Shown piece by piece: positions 6,459 to 13,240 of a stretch of 13,496 bases of DNA (position 1 is the first letter of the stretch; each line of letters opens with the position of its first letter). The position numbers and the translations under genes were made by a program. The DNA is from CAZFZT01 sp964523675 (lineage in GTDB: Bacteria > Planctomycetota > Phycisphaerae > Phycisphaerales > SM1A02), in assembly GCA_964523675.1 (NCBI GenBank), contig CAZFZT010000084.1:1-13496 (forward strand), given 5' to 3'. The notes under the pieces are model-generated. The model had not been told where the DNA came from and ran no database searches. It worked only from the letters and a program-made list of their open reading frames with translations.

Positions 6459-8672
6459 TCATCCACCCGGCTCAGCTGCGGGGCCGCCATCACGCTCGGT
6501 CATCGTTGGCTGCTTCTCAGGCGGCCCATCGAGCGCGATCTTTACGATTCGGTGGCGCGTCATGCGCTGCACGCCGAGGCGAACTTCGTGCTGAGTTTCC
6601 AGGGCTTTCTCAAACTCACCGATGTTGGTAACCGGTTCATCATTCACATGTGTGATGATCTCATATGGCTTGAGGCCGCCGATCGATGCGCGGCTCCCGG
6701 GCTCGATCTTCGAAACGATCACGCCCGGATCATCTTCGGATTTCTGAAAGTGCCGGCGCACTTCGTAGGTGAGCTCGCGAACCGTCAGACCGAGCGATTC
6801 GCTCTTGAATCGCTTCGCTGCATCAAAGTGAGCCGGGCCGAGCTCAACGACGAATTCATGTGCTTGCACTTCGCCGTCTTGGAACACTTCCGCAGTGAAT
6901 GGCGTTCCGAACCCGAGGTCGGTGAGCAGCTTGTTGAATGGGCTGCTCGCTGAGGGCCACGGCTTGGGAATATGTTCAAAGTATTCCTCCGGCACTTCGT
7001 CAAGCCGATCCCAAGGGAAGCTCGCTGCCATCGTGGCGTAGGGATCAGCTTCAACGTTGATCGGCCTTGGGTGGCGCGACGAATGAATGCGCAGAAGGAT
7101 TTGACCCATCTCGAGACCGGCTGACGCTGCGGGTGAATCGGGATAGACGTAGGTGATCAGCGCTCCATGCGAACCGTCATCGGTGAGTTCACTCACGCTG
7201 TAGAGCCGAGCAAGCTCCTCGTCAAGCTCCTGCAGGTCAACGCCCAACCATGCCAGTCGGTTCTCCTCCTCTTCACTGAGCGGAATGTTGTTCTCATCGA
7301 TGTGCTGAGGAAGCTTCGCAAGTACGGCTGCGATGTGTGAGGCCGGCGTGAGCCGTTGGCCCCCATGTCGCCATTGGCGCTCTTCGCCGGCCCGTTCCCG
7401 CCGCTCGAGCGGAAGCGCGAGCAACGATCCTTCTTTGTTGAAGAGGAAGAGATGAGTGACATCTCCTGCGACGTCCGGATACACCTGACGCCGCCATCCC
7501 AGCTCAAAGCGGGGAATGCGCGTGTGGTTGTAGTACGCGATGCGGTGCTCGCCATGCAGCATCACTTCCGCGCCAAGAAGGAGCTGATTGCGCAGGCTGA
7601 GCAACGATTCACCCGGCTGCGCCAGATGAAGCGGCCCACTCAGCGGTTCATCCAGCGTCGCAAGAAAAGCGTCGTAGTCGAGCAGCGAATAGGCGAACGT
7701 CGCTTCGATCGGCTCGCCACCTGGCGGATGTACGGTGATGTGTTCGAGGCGTGCAGTGGTGGTTGCTTTCATCCCTTCGAGCACAAGCAGCGTCTTGCTC
7801 TCCACAAGCAGGCCAAGCGTGTGCCGTTCCGTGGCGTCGTCTTCAGACTCATCATACATCCACGGATTTGAGGGACCTGATGAGGTCGGACTGCGCAGGC
7901 CAAGCGTGACGAGCAGAATTCCAGAGTCGGCCCACGCCTCAGCCGCGCTCTTGAGCTGCGCAAACTGATCCGCACTGATCCATTTCCAATCGTCAGGCGA
8001 CCCCTTCCACCTGCCCTGCGAAGGAAGCTCTTCATTCATTGCCGCCCCGACAGGCACACCCTGCGCGTTGACGACGATGCCACGTGAACTGAGCGGCGTG
8101 AAGCGCATTCCTGACTCGCTGGTGGACGCAGCGGCTACGGGCAGCGGCGCCGCGTGCAGCAGCCATTCTCCGTTGACCTGCTGACTGCTCACGAGGAAGT
8201 ACGGCCCTTCGGCCGACCCGTCGAACGACAGCGGCTCTGCCGTTTCGAGCGGCAGGTCCAATTCCACAATCATGGCATACTGGTCATCCGCATGGGCTGC
8301 AATGCGGCCCGGCACAACTTCGTCGCCGAAGCGCACTTCAATCTTTTGGATGAAGCGCGGCTGGAGAAAGACATCATTCGTCAAAACGCGCGTGGGTGAG
8401 AGCAGATAGCCCGCTGCCTCCAGTGGCCGCTCCTCCTCAACGTAGGTCGGACCCGACTGAACGTGATAACGCCCGCAGCCGGGACATCGTTCACCCCACC
8501 CAGCACTGGTGGGCGGCTGTCCCTTGTCGTACTGCAGCGTCAACTCAACGCGCACAATTGACGAGGCAACATGCTGCGCCGCCGTCGACGCTTCATCGGA
8601 TTGAGCGGGAGCCGCGGCCGTAATCAGAGCCACGAAAGTGGTGGTGACGATAGCGAGCAGTGCCTGCTTCAT
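6459..8672 (-). CDS. Exported PDZ protein with two catalytically degenerate trypsin-like domains
   Basis: This is a 737-residue HtrA-related protein. The frame is open to 8807, but ATG 8672 is the real start: it is preceded by GAAGGA at good spacing and opens on a signal peptide (residues 1-23, ending Ala-Pro-Ala). The first trypsin-like domain spans about 35-245. The segment that should hold the catalytic His reads LTNDVFL (97-103), with Val in its place, and the segment for the Asp reads DDQYAM (129-134), with Tyr. The Ser region is PLSSRGIVVN (193-202). A second copy of the same layout spans about 285-455: GLLVESKTLLVLEG mirrors GYLLSPTRVLTN, and FNKEGSLLAL mirrors VNAQGVPVGA; it too lacks a triad. 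Two PDZ domains follow (about 475-610 with an insert, and 625-712). The only two cysteines are C63 and C66 in CPGCG. It lies 79 nt downstream of an active HtrA gene. It probably works as a non-enzymatic periplasmic partner; this is inference. Confidence 0.92.
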   Translation of the reverse strand: MKQALLAIVTTTFVALITAAAPAQSDEASTAAQHVASSIVRVELTLQYDKGQPPTSAGWGERCPGCGRYHVQSGPTYVEEERPLEAAGYLLSPTRVLTNDVFLQPRFIQKIEVRFGDEVVPGRIAAHADDQYAMIVELDLPLETAEPLSFDGSAEGPYFLVSSQQVNGEWLLHAAPLPVAAASTSESGMRFTPLSSRGIVVNAQGVPVGAAMNEELPSQGRWKGSPDDWKWISADQFAQLKSAAEAWADSGILLVTLGLRSPTSSGPSNPWMYDESEDDATERHTLGLLVESKTLLVLEGMKATTTARLEHITVHPPGGEPIEATFAYSLLDYDAFLATLDEPLSGPLHLAQPGESLLSLRNQLLLGAEVMLHGEHRIAYYNHTRIPRFELGWRRQVYPDVAGDVTHLFLFNKEGSLLALPLERRERAGEERQWRHGGQRLTPASHIAAVLAKLPQHIDENNIPLSEEEENRLAWLGVDLQELDEELARLYSVSELTDDGSHGALITYVYPDSPAASAGLEMGQILLRIHSSRHPRPINVEADPYATMAASFPWDRLDEVPEEYFEHIPKPWPSASSPFNKLLTDLGFGTPFTAEVFQDGEVQAHEFVVELGPAHFDAAKRFKSESLGLTVRELTYEVRRHFQKSEDDPGVIVSKIEPGSRASIGGLKPYEIITHVNDEPVTNIGEFEKALETQHEVRLGVQRMTRHRIVKIALDGPPEKQPTMTERDGGPAAEPGG

Positions 8673-8701
8673 GGTTTTTCCTTCGTTCAGATCGAATACC
8701 G

Positions 8702-8741
8702 AAAAAAAAAATATCTCGCAAGCGGGCGATAGTCTGCCCGC
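8702..8741 (-). terminator. Hairpin plus T-tract between the two HtrA-like genes (weak terminator or attenuator)
   Basis: Read on the minus strand, a 6-bp all-GC stem GCGGGC/GCCCGC (8741-8736 with 8727-8722, 8-nt loop) is followed, after 10 nt, by a run of ten T (8711-8702). The separation between stem and T-run is longer than in a standard intrinsic terminator, so it may reduce rather than stop read-through from the active protease gene into the downstream gene. Confidence 0.3.
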
Positions 8742-8751
8742 CGGATGAGTC

Positions 8752-10191
8752 TCACCGTCGTTCATGATCGCGCGAATAGTCCAGGACGATCTGACGCATT
8801 TGTCCATTGCGCAGCACCGTGAACCGCATTCGATTCTTGCCAGGCAAGTTTTCCATCGCGCCGGCGTGAATCGTTCTCACATCGTCAAGCGTCGTCACGG
8901 TTTGACCGTCAATCTCAAGCACGATGTCCTGCGTCTGCAACCGCGAACTGGCGGCATTCCCGGGATAGCGAATGCCATAGATGAATACGCCCTCCTTGCG
9001 GTAAAAGTGCAGCGTCGGATTATCGAACTGGTTGATCTCTTTGAATGTCATGTCCCATCGAGGACAGTCGAGTTCTTCACCCTCGACGGCGCCCTTTTCG
9101 CGCGGCGTCAATTCCAGCGTGAGCTCCTCGCCGCCGCGCTCGACGACCACTCTGGCAGGTTCGTCCTTCAGCAGGAGGCCGAGCAGTCTGTTGACCGCAG
9201 GCAACCCCTCCTCGGTGATGGCTGTCGTCTGAATTCCGTTGATCGAAAGAATGCGGTCGCGCGCCTGAAAGCCGGCTCGACGTGCAGGGCTCTCGAGATC
9301 AGTGCCTGCCACGATGACGCCTTCATCTCCTGGGAAGTAAATCTTACGATTGAAGTCCCGTAATGGCTGAAGCTGCAAGCCCGTCCATGCCCATTGCACC
9401 TGGCCATGCTCGCGGAACTGCGGCAAGAGTTGTGCGATGGTTTGAGAAGGGACGGAGAAACCCAGGTCGCCACCGACCATAATGCCGCGCGTGTTGATGC
9501 CGATGACTTCACCAGCCGTATTGACGAGCGGGCCGCCGGAGTTGCCGGGACTGATTGCGGCGTCGGTCTGCAGCCAGAGCGAGTACTCGCTGTTCTCCGG
9601 GAGGTAGCGATCCGTGCAGGAAATGATGCCGATGGCCACGGATCGCGACATGCCCCACGGCGCCCCCATCGCCATCACGAAGTCGCCTTCGGTAAGCTGA
9701 CTGGAATCGCCCAGTTCTGCGAACGGCACGGTTGAGATATCGCTCGAAAAGTTGAGTTGCAGCAGCGCAAGGTCCGTGTCCTTGTCAGAACCGACAATGG
9801 TTGCATCAAGCGGAGTGCCGTCATAGAGCAGGCAGCGCACTTCGGTAGCCCGTTCGACCACGTGCCAGTTCGTCAGCACTTCGCCGGTCTCACTGATGAT
9901 GACGCCCGAACCTGAGACCTCCTGCGAGATTCGCCGGCCGGCTTCGTGCGACTCGCGCAGCGCGCGAATGAAGACGACGGCAGGAAAGACCTTGGCCTTC
10001 GCGCTTCGGACCACCTCACGAAAATCCGAATACATCGCCGCCGGCGCATCAGGCAGCGCTTCATCGGCGGCGGGCGGTTGCACTGCGTTCGCAATTGCCT
10101 GCCCACCCACGCCATGCGCAACGAACGTGATAACCGCGCAGAGCAGCCAAACGCTGCGCACGGTCCCGCCATAAACTCGTCTTGTCAACAT
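8752..10191 (-). CDS. HtrA/DegP-type periplasmic serine endoprotease with two PDZ domains
   Basis: The 479-residue product has an N-terminal signal or anchor segment (about 12-36) followed by a trypsin-like domain with an intact catalytic triad: His110 in LTNWHVV, Asp140 in DKDTDLALL and Ser218 in GNSGGPLVN. Ordinary HtrA landmarks such as GSGVIIS (94-100) and GINTRGI (231-237) are present. Two PDZ domains follow at about 268-365 and 385-475, as in DegP/DegQ, and the length is typical. HtrA proteins degrade or refold damaged proteins in the cell envelope. The ATG at 10191 is preceded by GAGGGAG at close spacing, a good ribosome binding site. It is the first gene of the leftward group and is transcribed divergently from a lipoprotein gene across a 133-nt region. 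No clear promoter was found for it. The family is sure; which Deg paralogue it matches is not. Confidence 0.95.
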   Translation of the reverse strand: MLTRRVYGGTVRSVWLLCAVITFVAHGVGGQAIANAVQPPAADEALPDAPAAMYSDFREVVRSAKAKVFPAVVFIRALRESHEAGRRISQEVSGSGVIISETGEVLTNWHVVERATEVRCLLYDGTPLDATIVGSDKDTDLALLQLNFSSDISTVPFAELGDSSQLTEGDFVMAMGAPWGMSRSVAIGIISCTDRYLPENSEYSLWLQTDAAISPGNSGGPLVNTAGEVIGINTRGIMVGGDLGFSVPSQTIAQLLPQFREHGQVQWAWTGLQLQPLRDFNRKIYFPGDEGVIVAGTDLESPARRAGFQARDRILSINGIQTTAITEEGLPAVNRLLGLLLKDEPARVVVERGGEELTLELTPREKGAVEGEELDCPRWDMTFKEINQFDNPTLHFYRKEGVFIYGIRYPGNAASSRLQTQDIVLEIDGQTVTTLDDVRTIHAGAMENLPGKNRMRFTVLRNGQMRQIVLDYSRDHERR

Positions 10192-10213
10192 CGTGCTCCC
10201 TCGAATAAGTCGT

Positions 10214-10302
10214 TGGGGGAATGGGTGCCAAGATGGTACAGGAAGAAAGCGGCAATGGGGCAGCAGAAGCCGCGATCAGCACACTCTGCCCCCGTTCCCC
10301 CA
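10214..10302. repeat. Overlapping inverted repeats in the divergent intergenic region
   Basis: The outer repeat pairs 10214-10225 (TGGGGGAATGGG) with 10291-10302, twelve positions with eleven Watson-Crick matches and one that becomes G-U in plus-strand RNA. An inner perfect 7-bp repeat pairs 10257-10263 (GGGGCAG) with 10286-10292. The two share bases 10291-10292 and cannot be complete at once. The region holds the upstream regions of both the protease (-) and lipoprotein (+) genes. It may be an operator or a switchable RNA leader, or only a product of G/C-rich composition. Confidence 0.35.
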
Positions 10303-10324
10303 CTGCCTTGATACACTTCCCCTC

Positions 10325-10759
10325 GTGATACGCCTCCTCGCATCTACGGTCCTTATTACGCTCGCCCTTGCCGGCTGCGCTGCGCCACGCTATTACCCCA
10401 GCCGCGCTGGGGAGCCCTATCCCCGGCACCGCCACTCCACCGAAACGGCTGACGTTCAAGTGTTCCGCGACGGAACAGAGCTCGAGCTCGTCAACGCCAC
10501 GCCTCATACGTTCAATGACTTCAACCTCTGGATCAACCAGCGTTATGTTCGGCACATCGACTCGTTGCCCGCGGGGGCGAGGCAGCGGTACTCACTCTGG
10601 GATTTCTATGATGAGCGTGGCGAGATCATGAATGCGGGCGGCTTCTGGCGTATCTACGAGCCCGACCCCGTGCGGCTAGTGCAGATGGAACTCGATGCGC
10701 AGTCGCCCCTGATCGGACTGATTGCGGTGCGGGAATACCGCCAGTCCGATGACCGGTGA
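10325..10759 (+). CDS. Small predicted lipoprotein of unknown function
   Basis: The open frame runs back to 10193, but the coding-like part starts at the GTG at 10325, which opens on a lipoprotein signal peptide: positive Arg3, hydrophobic 4-15 and the lipobox LAGC with Cys18. Ala at +2 after the cysteine does not match the Asp retention signal known from enteric bacteria, so outer-membrane placement is possible. The mature part (about 126 residues) begins with a Pro/Arg/His-rich linker. It continues with a compact beta-rich domain containing LELVNATPHTF (53-63), LWINQRYV (68-75) and AGGFWRIYEPD (104-114). I do not recognise the domain by name. The start codon is inferred from the signal peptide; there is no Shine-Dalgarno sequence. 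It is divergent from the HtrA gene and 118 nt before the next gene. Confidence 0.8.
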   Translation: MIRLLASTVLITLALAGCAAPRYYPSRAGEPYPRHRHSTETADVQVFRDGTELELVNATPHTFNDFNLWINQRYVRHIDSLPAGARQRYSLWDFYDERGEIMNAGGFWRIYEPDPVRLVQMELDAQSPLIGLIAVREYRQSDDR

Positions 10760-10809
10760 ATGAGCTGAAAATCGCGGCGGCCCATCCCTAAGAAGTCCGA
10801 GGCGCACCA

Positions 10810-10824
10810 GTAGCCGGCTACAAT
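10810..10824 (+). promoter_or_regulatory. Promoter -10 overlapping a perfect 12-bp palindrome
   Basis: TACAAT at 10819-10824 matches five of six -10 consensus bases and would give a start site near 10831 and a leader of about 47 nt for the small membrane protein gene. The perfect palindrome GTAGCCGGCTAC at 10810-10821 overlaps the first three bases of this hexamer, the expected place for a repressor site. The -35 position is poor, which is compatible with an activator or another sigma factor. Confidence 0.45.
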
Positions 10825-10877
10825 CGTGCCTGCGCGTCGATGACCTTCGAACGCCTCCCTTCATAAAGGAGTACGCC

Positions 10878-11102
10878 ATGGCCGCACTGGAAGCACTCAT
10901 CACTGCCGCCGCAGAAAACTGGTTCTGGAGCGTGTTCGGCGCGATTATCATCTTCTGGATCTTCGGCGGGACCATTGATTCCATTTGGAAGCGTTCCGCA
11001 CGCGAACGATCTCGGCGAGAGATTGCGGCCTACATCGCTTCCGGCTCCATGACGCCGGAACAGGGCGAGCGGCTGCTCAATGCCGGCGAGGACGAGGAGT
11101 AG
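10878..11102 (+). CDS. Small single-span membrane protein with a short C-terminal helical tail
   Basis: The 74-residue product has one hydrophobic segment at about 15-35, including a run from Val19 to Gly31 rich in Ile, Phe and Trp. A charged region follows (Lys/Arg/Glu, 38-47), and then a short tail REIAAYIASGSMTPEQGERL with the look of a SHOCT-like motif, a short C-terminal domain often found on small membrane proteins. The ribosome binding site AAGGAG (10866-10871), 6 nt before the ATG, is the best in the window, and the gene has its own likely promoter and terminator, so it is probably well expressed as a single gene. The function is unknown; a small stress or envelope protein is a guess. 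Confidence 0.85.
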   Translation: MAALEALITAAAENWFWSVFGAIIIFWIFGGTIDSIWKRSARERSRREIAAYIASGSMTPEQGERLLNAGEDEE

Positions 11103-11140
11103 TTCTCGCAACGCTTTCGCAATACCATCCGTACTTGTCC

Positions 11141-11172
11141 AAGCGGCCGGAAGTGCTCGGTCGTCGCTTTTT
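11141..11172 (+). terminator. Probable intrinsic terminator after the small membrane protein
   Basis: AAGCG (11141-11145) pairs with CGCTT (11165-11169), and GCCG (11146-11149) with CGGT (11158-11161, one G-U pair), around an 8-nt loop and a 3-nt bulge. The stem runs straight into TTTTT at 11168-11172. It lies 38 nt after the stop codon of the small gene and before the next promoter-like region. Confidence 0.45.
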
Positions 11173-11208
11173 GCATCAGGGATCCCCTTCAGGAACCTGT
11201 GCCGAGGA

Positions 11209-11217
11209 TGCTATTCT
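11209..11217 (+). promoter_or_regulatory. Possible extended -10 promoter for the GH10-like gene
   Basis: TGC followed by TATTCT (11212-11217) forms an extended -10 element with four of six hexamer matches. A start site near 11224 would give a leader of about 100 nt before the ATG at 11326. The -35 region is weak. The leader contains a 10-bp palindrome GTCGTACGAC at 11273-11282. Confidence 0.3.
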
Positions 11218-11325
11218 TTAGGCAAATGACTCATCGCTCACTTCATCGAACGAACCGGGGGGCCGGCTGCCGGTCGTACGACGTCGATTCCAGCGGAACT
11301 CCGTGGCTCTCCGTGGTGACGCTCC

Positions 11326-12837
11326 ATGCTTGAGTTTGCCGTTTACGACGAGAACGGACCAGCCAAGCACTGGCCGCTGGTAGGGGCGCACCTTCTGGGT
11401 CGCGATGATCTTGCGACGGAGGGCAAAGTCCAGTTCAACAGTGACACCGGTCGCATCGTGTGCCAAAAGCGCGGCAGCCGGGCCGTCGGGTTGTCGCTGC
11501 TCTACGACGCAGGGGCCATGGGGCGGCTCATGCTGCAAACCGCGCTGCTCCCCGATCGGGATGAGCCATACATCCTTTCTGTAGAACTTGCCCGTCATCG
11601 CATCAAGATGTTCATCGTCAAGAGCGAAGAATGGCAGATGTTCGAGCTCTCTGCGGGCCATCCTGCGATGGAGTTGTGGGAGAAGGCCCGACAACTCTTC
11701 ACCCAGGCGGTCAACAGTAGCGACCCGGTCGCCGCCGATCGTCTCGCGAGGCAATCTCTGGAAGCGGGCATCGACGCAACCGAGCGGCTCGCGCTCGCGC
11801 ATGCTGAGATTCTGCTTCATCGCCGCTTCGGCGCACGCCGCGCATCCTCTGCCACACTTGGCGTGCGCGTTTCGCCTGCCCAAGACAGCCAGGGCTTGCG
11901 CGAACTGGTCGGGCGCGATTTCGATGTTCTGGTTATGCCGCTGACATGGCGCGATCTTGAGGTGGAGGAGGGGCGTTACAACTGGGAATCGCTCGACCGC
12001 TGGATGAACTGGGCGCGGGAACAGGGGAAGCCCGTCGTGGCTGGACCGCTCATCGATTTCTCGCAACGGGCCGTGCCCGATTGGATGTACGTCTGGCAGC
12101 ACGATTACGACACCTGCCGCGACATGCTCTACGATCACGTTGAACGTGTCGTGCAGCGCTACCGCAATCATGTCGGCATCTGGAATATCGCTGCGGGGCT
12201 CAACACCAACGAGAACTTTCGTTTCTCGGCCGATCAAATGGTTGACCTTGTGCGCATGGCTGCACTTATTGTGCGGCAATCCCGAAAGGGCGCCAGAATC
12301 ATGGTGGAGATGACACAGCCCTTCGGTGAACATGGCAGTGAGCCGCGCGGCTCTGTCGCGCCCTTCGCATTCATCGAGCGGCTGATTCAAGAAGGCATTC
12401 GTATGGACGCGCTTGGCGTGCAACTGCTGTTCGGCGAGCAGCGCTCCGGACGAATGATGCGCGACCTTATGCAGATCAGCAATCTGCTTGATCGATTCTT
12501 CCTTATTGAAGTTCCCCTCATCGTCAGCGCGCTCGGCATGCCCAGCACGCAAGTTCGAGAAGATGGCGGTTGGTGGCATGACGCGATGTCACCTGGCTTG
12601 CAAGCCACGTGGGCCGGTCGCGTCTTTGCCATGGCCATGTCAAAGCCGTATCTGGAATCGATCTTCTGGTGCGAGCTCTTCGACCACCCCGGTTCGATTT
12701 TGCCAGGTGCTGGGTTGGTGTCACAGGACGGCAGAACCAAGCCGGCCTTGTCCAAGATCGTGAACCTGCGCAAGCGGCTCCGCAAGCCGCTCGGGCCCCT
12801 CAAACTTCCGAACCGGGCCGAACCAGCCACTCAGTAG
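11326..12837 (+). CDS. GH10-like TIM-barrel protein lacking the acid/base glutamate
   Basis: This is a 503-residue protein whose second part (about 175-485) resembles glycoside hydrolase family 10 (endo-xylanases). It has YNWESLDRWMNWAREQGK (218-235), the strand-2/helix pattern of GH10, then RYRNHVGIWNI (278-288). FFLIEVPLIV (391-400) stands where the nucleophile Glu is expected (Glu395), and FWCELFDHPGS (447-457) with KPALSKI (472-478) matches the family's C-terminal tryptophan strand and 'KPAY' end. The usual WDVVNE, which provides the acid/base Glu, reads W-N-I-A-A-G (286-291), so that Glu is Gly291. The first 170 residues form a separate domain that I do not recognise. There is no signal peptide, unusual for a xylanase. 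A TGA 9 nt upstream of ATG 11326 fixes the start as this codon or a later one. It is followed within 24 nt by the ComEA-like gene. It is probably not an active hydrolase. Confidence 0.88.
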   Translation: MLEFAVYDENGPAKHWPLVGAHLLGRDDLATEGKVQFNSDTGRIVCQKRGSRAVGLSLLYDAGAMGRLMLQTALLPDRDEPYILSVELARHRIKMFIVKSEEWQMFELSAGHPAMELWEKARQLFTQAVNSSDPVAADRLARQSLEAGIDATERLALAHAEILLHRRFGARRASSATLGVRVSPAQDSQGLRELVGRDFDVLVMPLTWRDLEVEEGRYNWESLDRWMNWAREQGKPVVAGPLIDFSQRAVPDWMYVWQHDYDTCRDMLYDHVERVVQRYRNHVGIWNIAAGLNTNENFRFSADQMVDLVRMAALIVRQSRKGARIMVEMTQPFGEHGSEPRGSVAPFAFIERLIQEGIRMDALGVQLLFGEQRSGRMMRDLMQISNLLDRFFLIEVPLIVSALGMPSTQVREDGGWWHDAMSPGLQATWAGRVFAMAMSKPYLESIFWCELFDHPGSILPGAGLVSQDGRTKPALSKIVNLRKRLRKPLGPLKLPNRAEPATQ

Positions 12838-12849
12838 CCGCTCGCGGCT
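12836..12849 (+). other. Small hairpin overlapping the stop codon of the GH10-like gene
   Basis: AGCCGC and GCGGCT form a perfect 6-bp inverted repeat with two bases between, beginning inside the TAG stop. No T-run follows, so it is not an intrinsic terminator. It lies 12 nt before the TTG start of the next gene and could affect translation coupling or mRNA stability. Confidence 0.25.
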
Positions 12850-12861
12850 GAACAGGGTCTC

Positions 12862-13221
12862 TTGAATACTGCCGCGCCAATGCCCGAAGAGCCACACCCG
12901 CCCCGACAAGCGCCGGGCTTCGCGATCGTACTCCTCGCGCTGGTTGTCCTGTTCAGCGCCGCCCTTGTTTCACATCAAAGACGCCCCATTCTCAGAGGCG
13001 ATGCGCCCCCGGTTCGATCGCCCTTACTCAAGATCGACATGAACAGCGCAACGGAAGCCGAGCTGCAATTGCTTCCCATGATTGGACCGGCCTTGGCACA
13101 GCGGATTGTCGAGGATCGCCTTGCCCACGGCCGTTTCGAGACGCTTGACGACCTGAACCGAGTGTGGGGCCTTGGTCCGGCCACAGTTTCGCGAATTGAA
13201 CCCTACGCCATGGTCGAATGA
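12862..13221 (+). CDS. ComEA-type helix-hairpin-helix DNA-binding protein, membrane-anchored
   Basis: The product is 119 residues from TTG 12862, or 113 from the in-frame ATG at 12880; AGGG upstream of the TTG gives it a slight edge. A short Pro-rich N-terminus precedes a transmembrane segment at about 19-37. A linker leads into a double helix-hairpin-helix domain at 57-117 with KIDMNSA (57-63), the hairpin LPMIGPALAQRI (71-82), GRFETLDDL (90-98) and the second hairpin VWGLGPATVSRI (101-112). These are the marks of the ComEA family, in which this domain binds double-stranded DNA without sequence preference during natural transformation, at the outer face of the inner membrane. Many bacteria carry such proteins without known competence genes, so a role in DNA uptake is an inference. 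It is placed 24 nt after the GH10-like gene, and probably in one transcript with it. Confidence 0.92.
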   Translation: MNTAAPMPEEPHPPRQAPGFAIVLLALVVLFSAALVSHQRRPILRGDAPPVRSPLLKIDMNSATEAELQLLPMIGPALAQRIVEDRLAHGRFETLDDLNRVWGLGPATVSRIEPYAMVE

Positions 13222-13240
13222 CGCCTTTGCGCGCGAGATG

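Noticed and set aside
8673..8807. N-terminal extension of the double HtrA-like protein to 8807, overlapping the protease gene
   Set aside because: It would bury the signal peptide 45 residues inside the protein and ignore the good ribosome binding site before 8672.
10193..10324. N-terminal extension of the lipoprotein to 10193
   Set aside because: It would place the lipobox more than 60 residues inside the protein and cover the divergent regulatory region; the added residues look non-coding.
10192..10324. A sigma-70 promoter for the HtrA gene (for example TACCAT on the minus strand near 10236)
   Set aside because: No -35 hexamer at proper spacing and only four of six -10 matches; no promoter was called.
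11218..12579. A 453-codon open frame on the minus strand opposite the GH10-like gene
   Set aside because: The plus-strand frame has clear family motifs. The antisense translation has no recognisable domain and its length is explained by high GC and codon periodicity.
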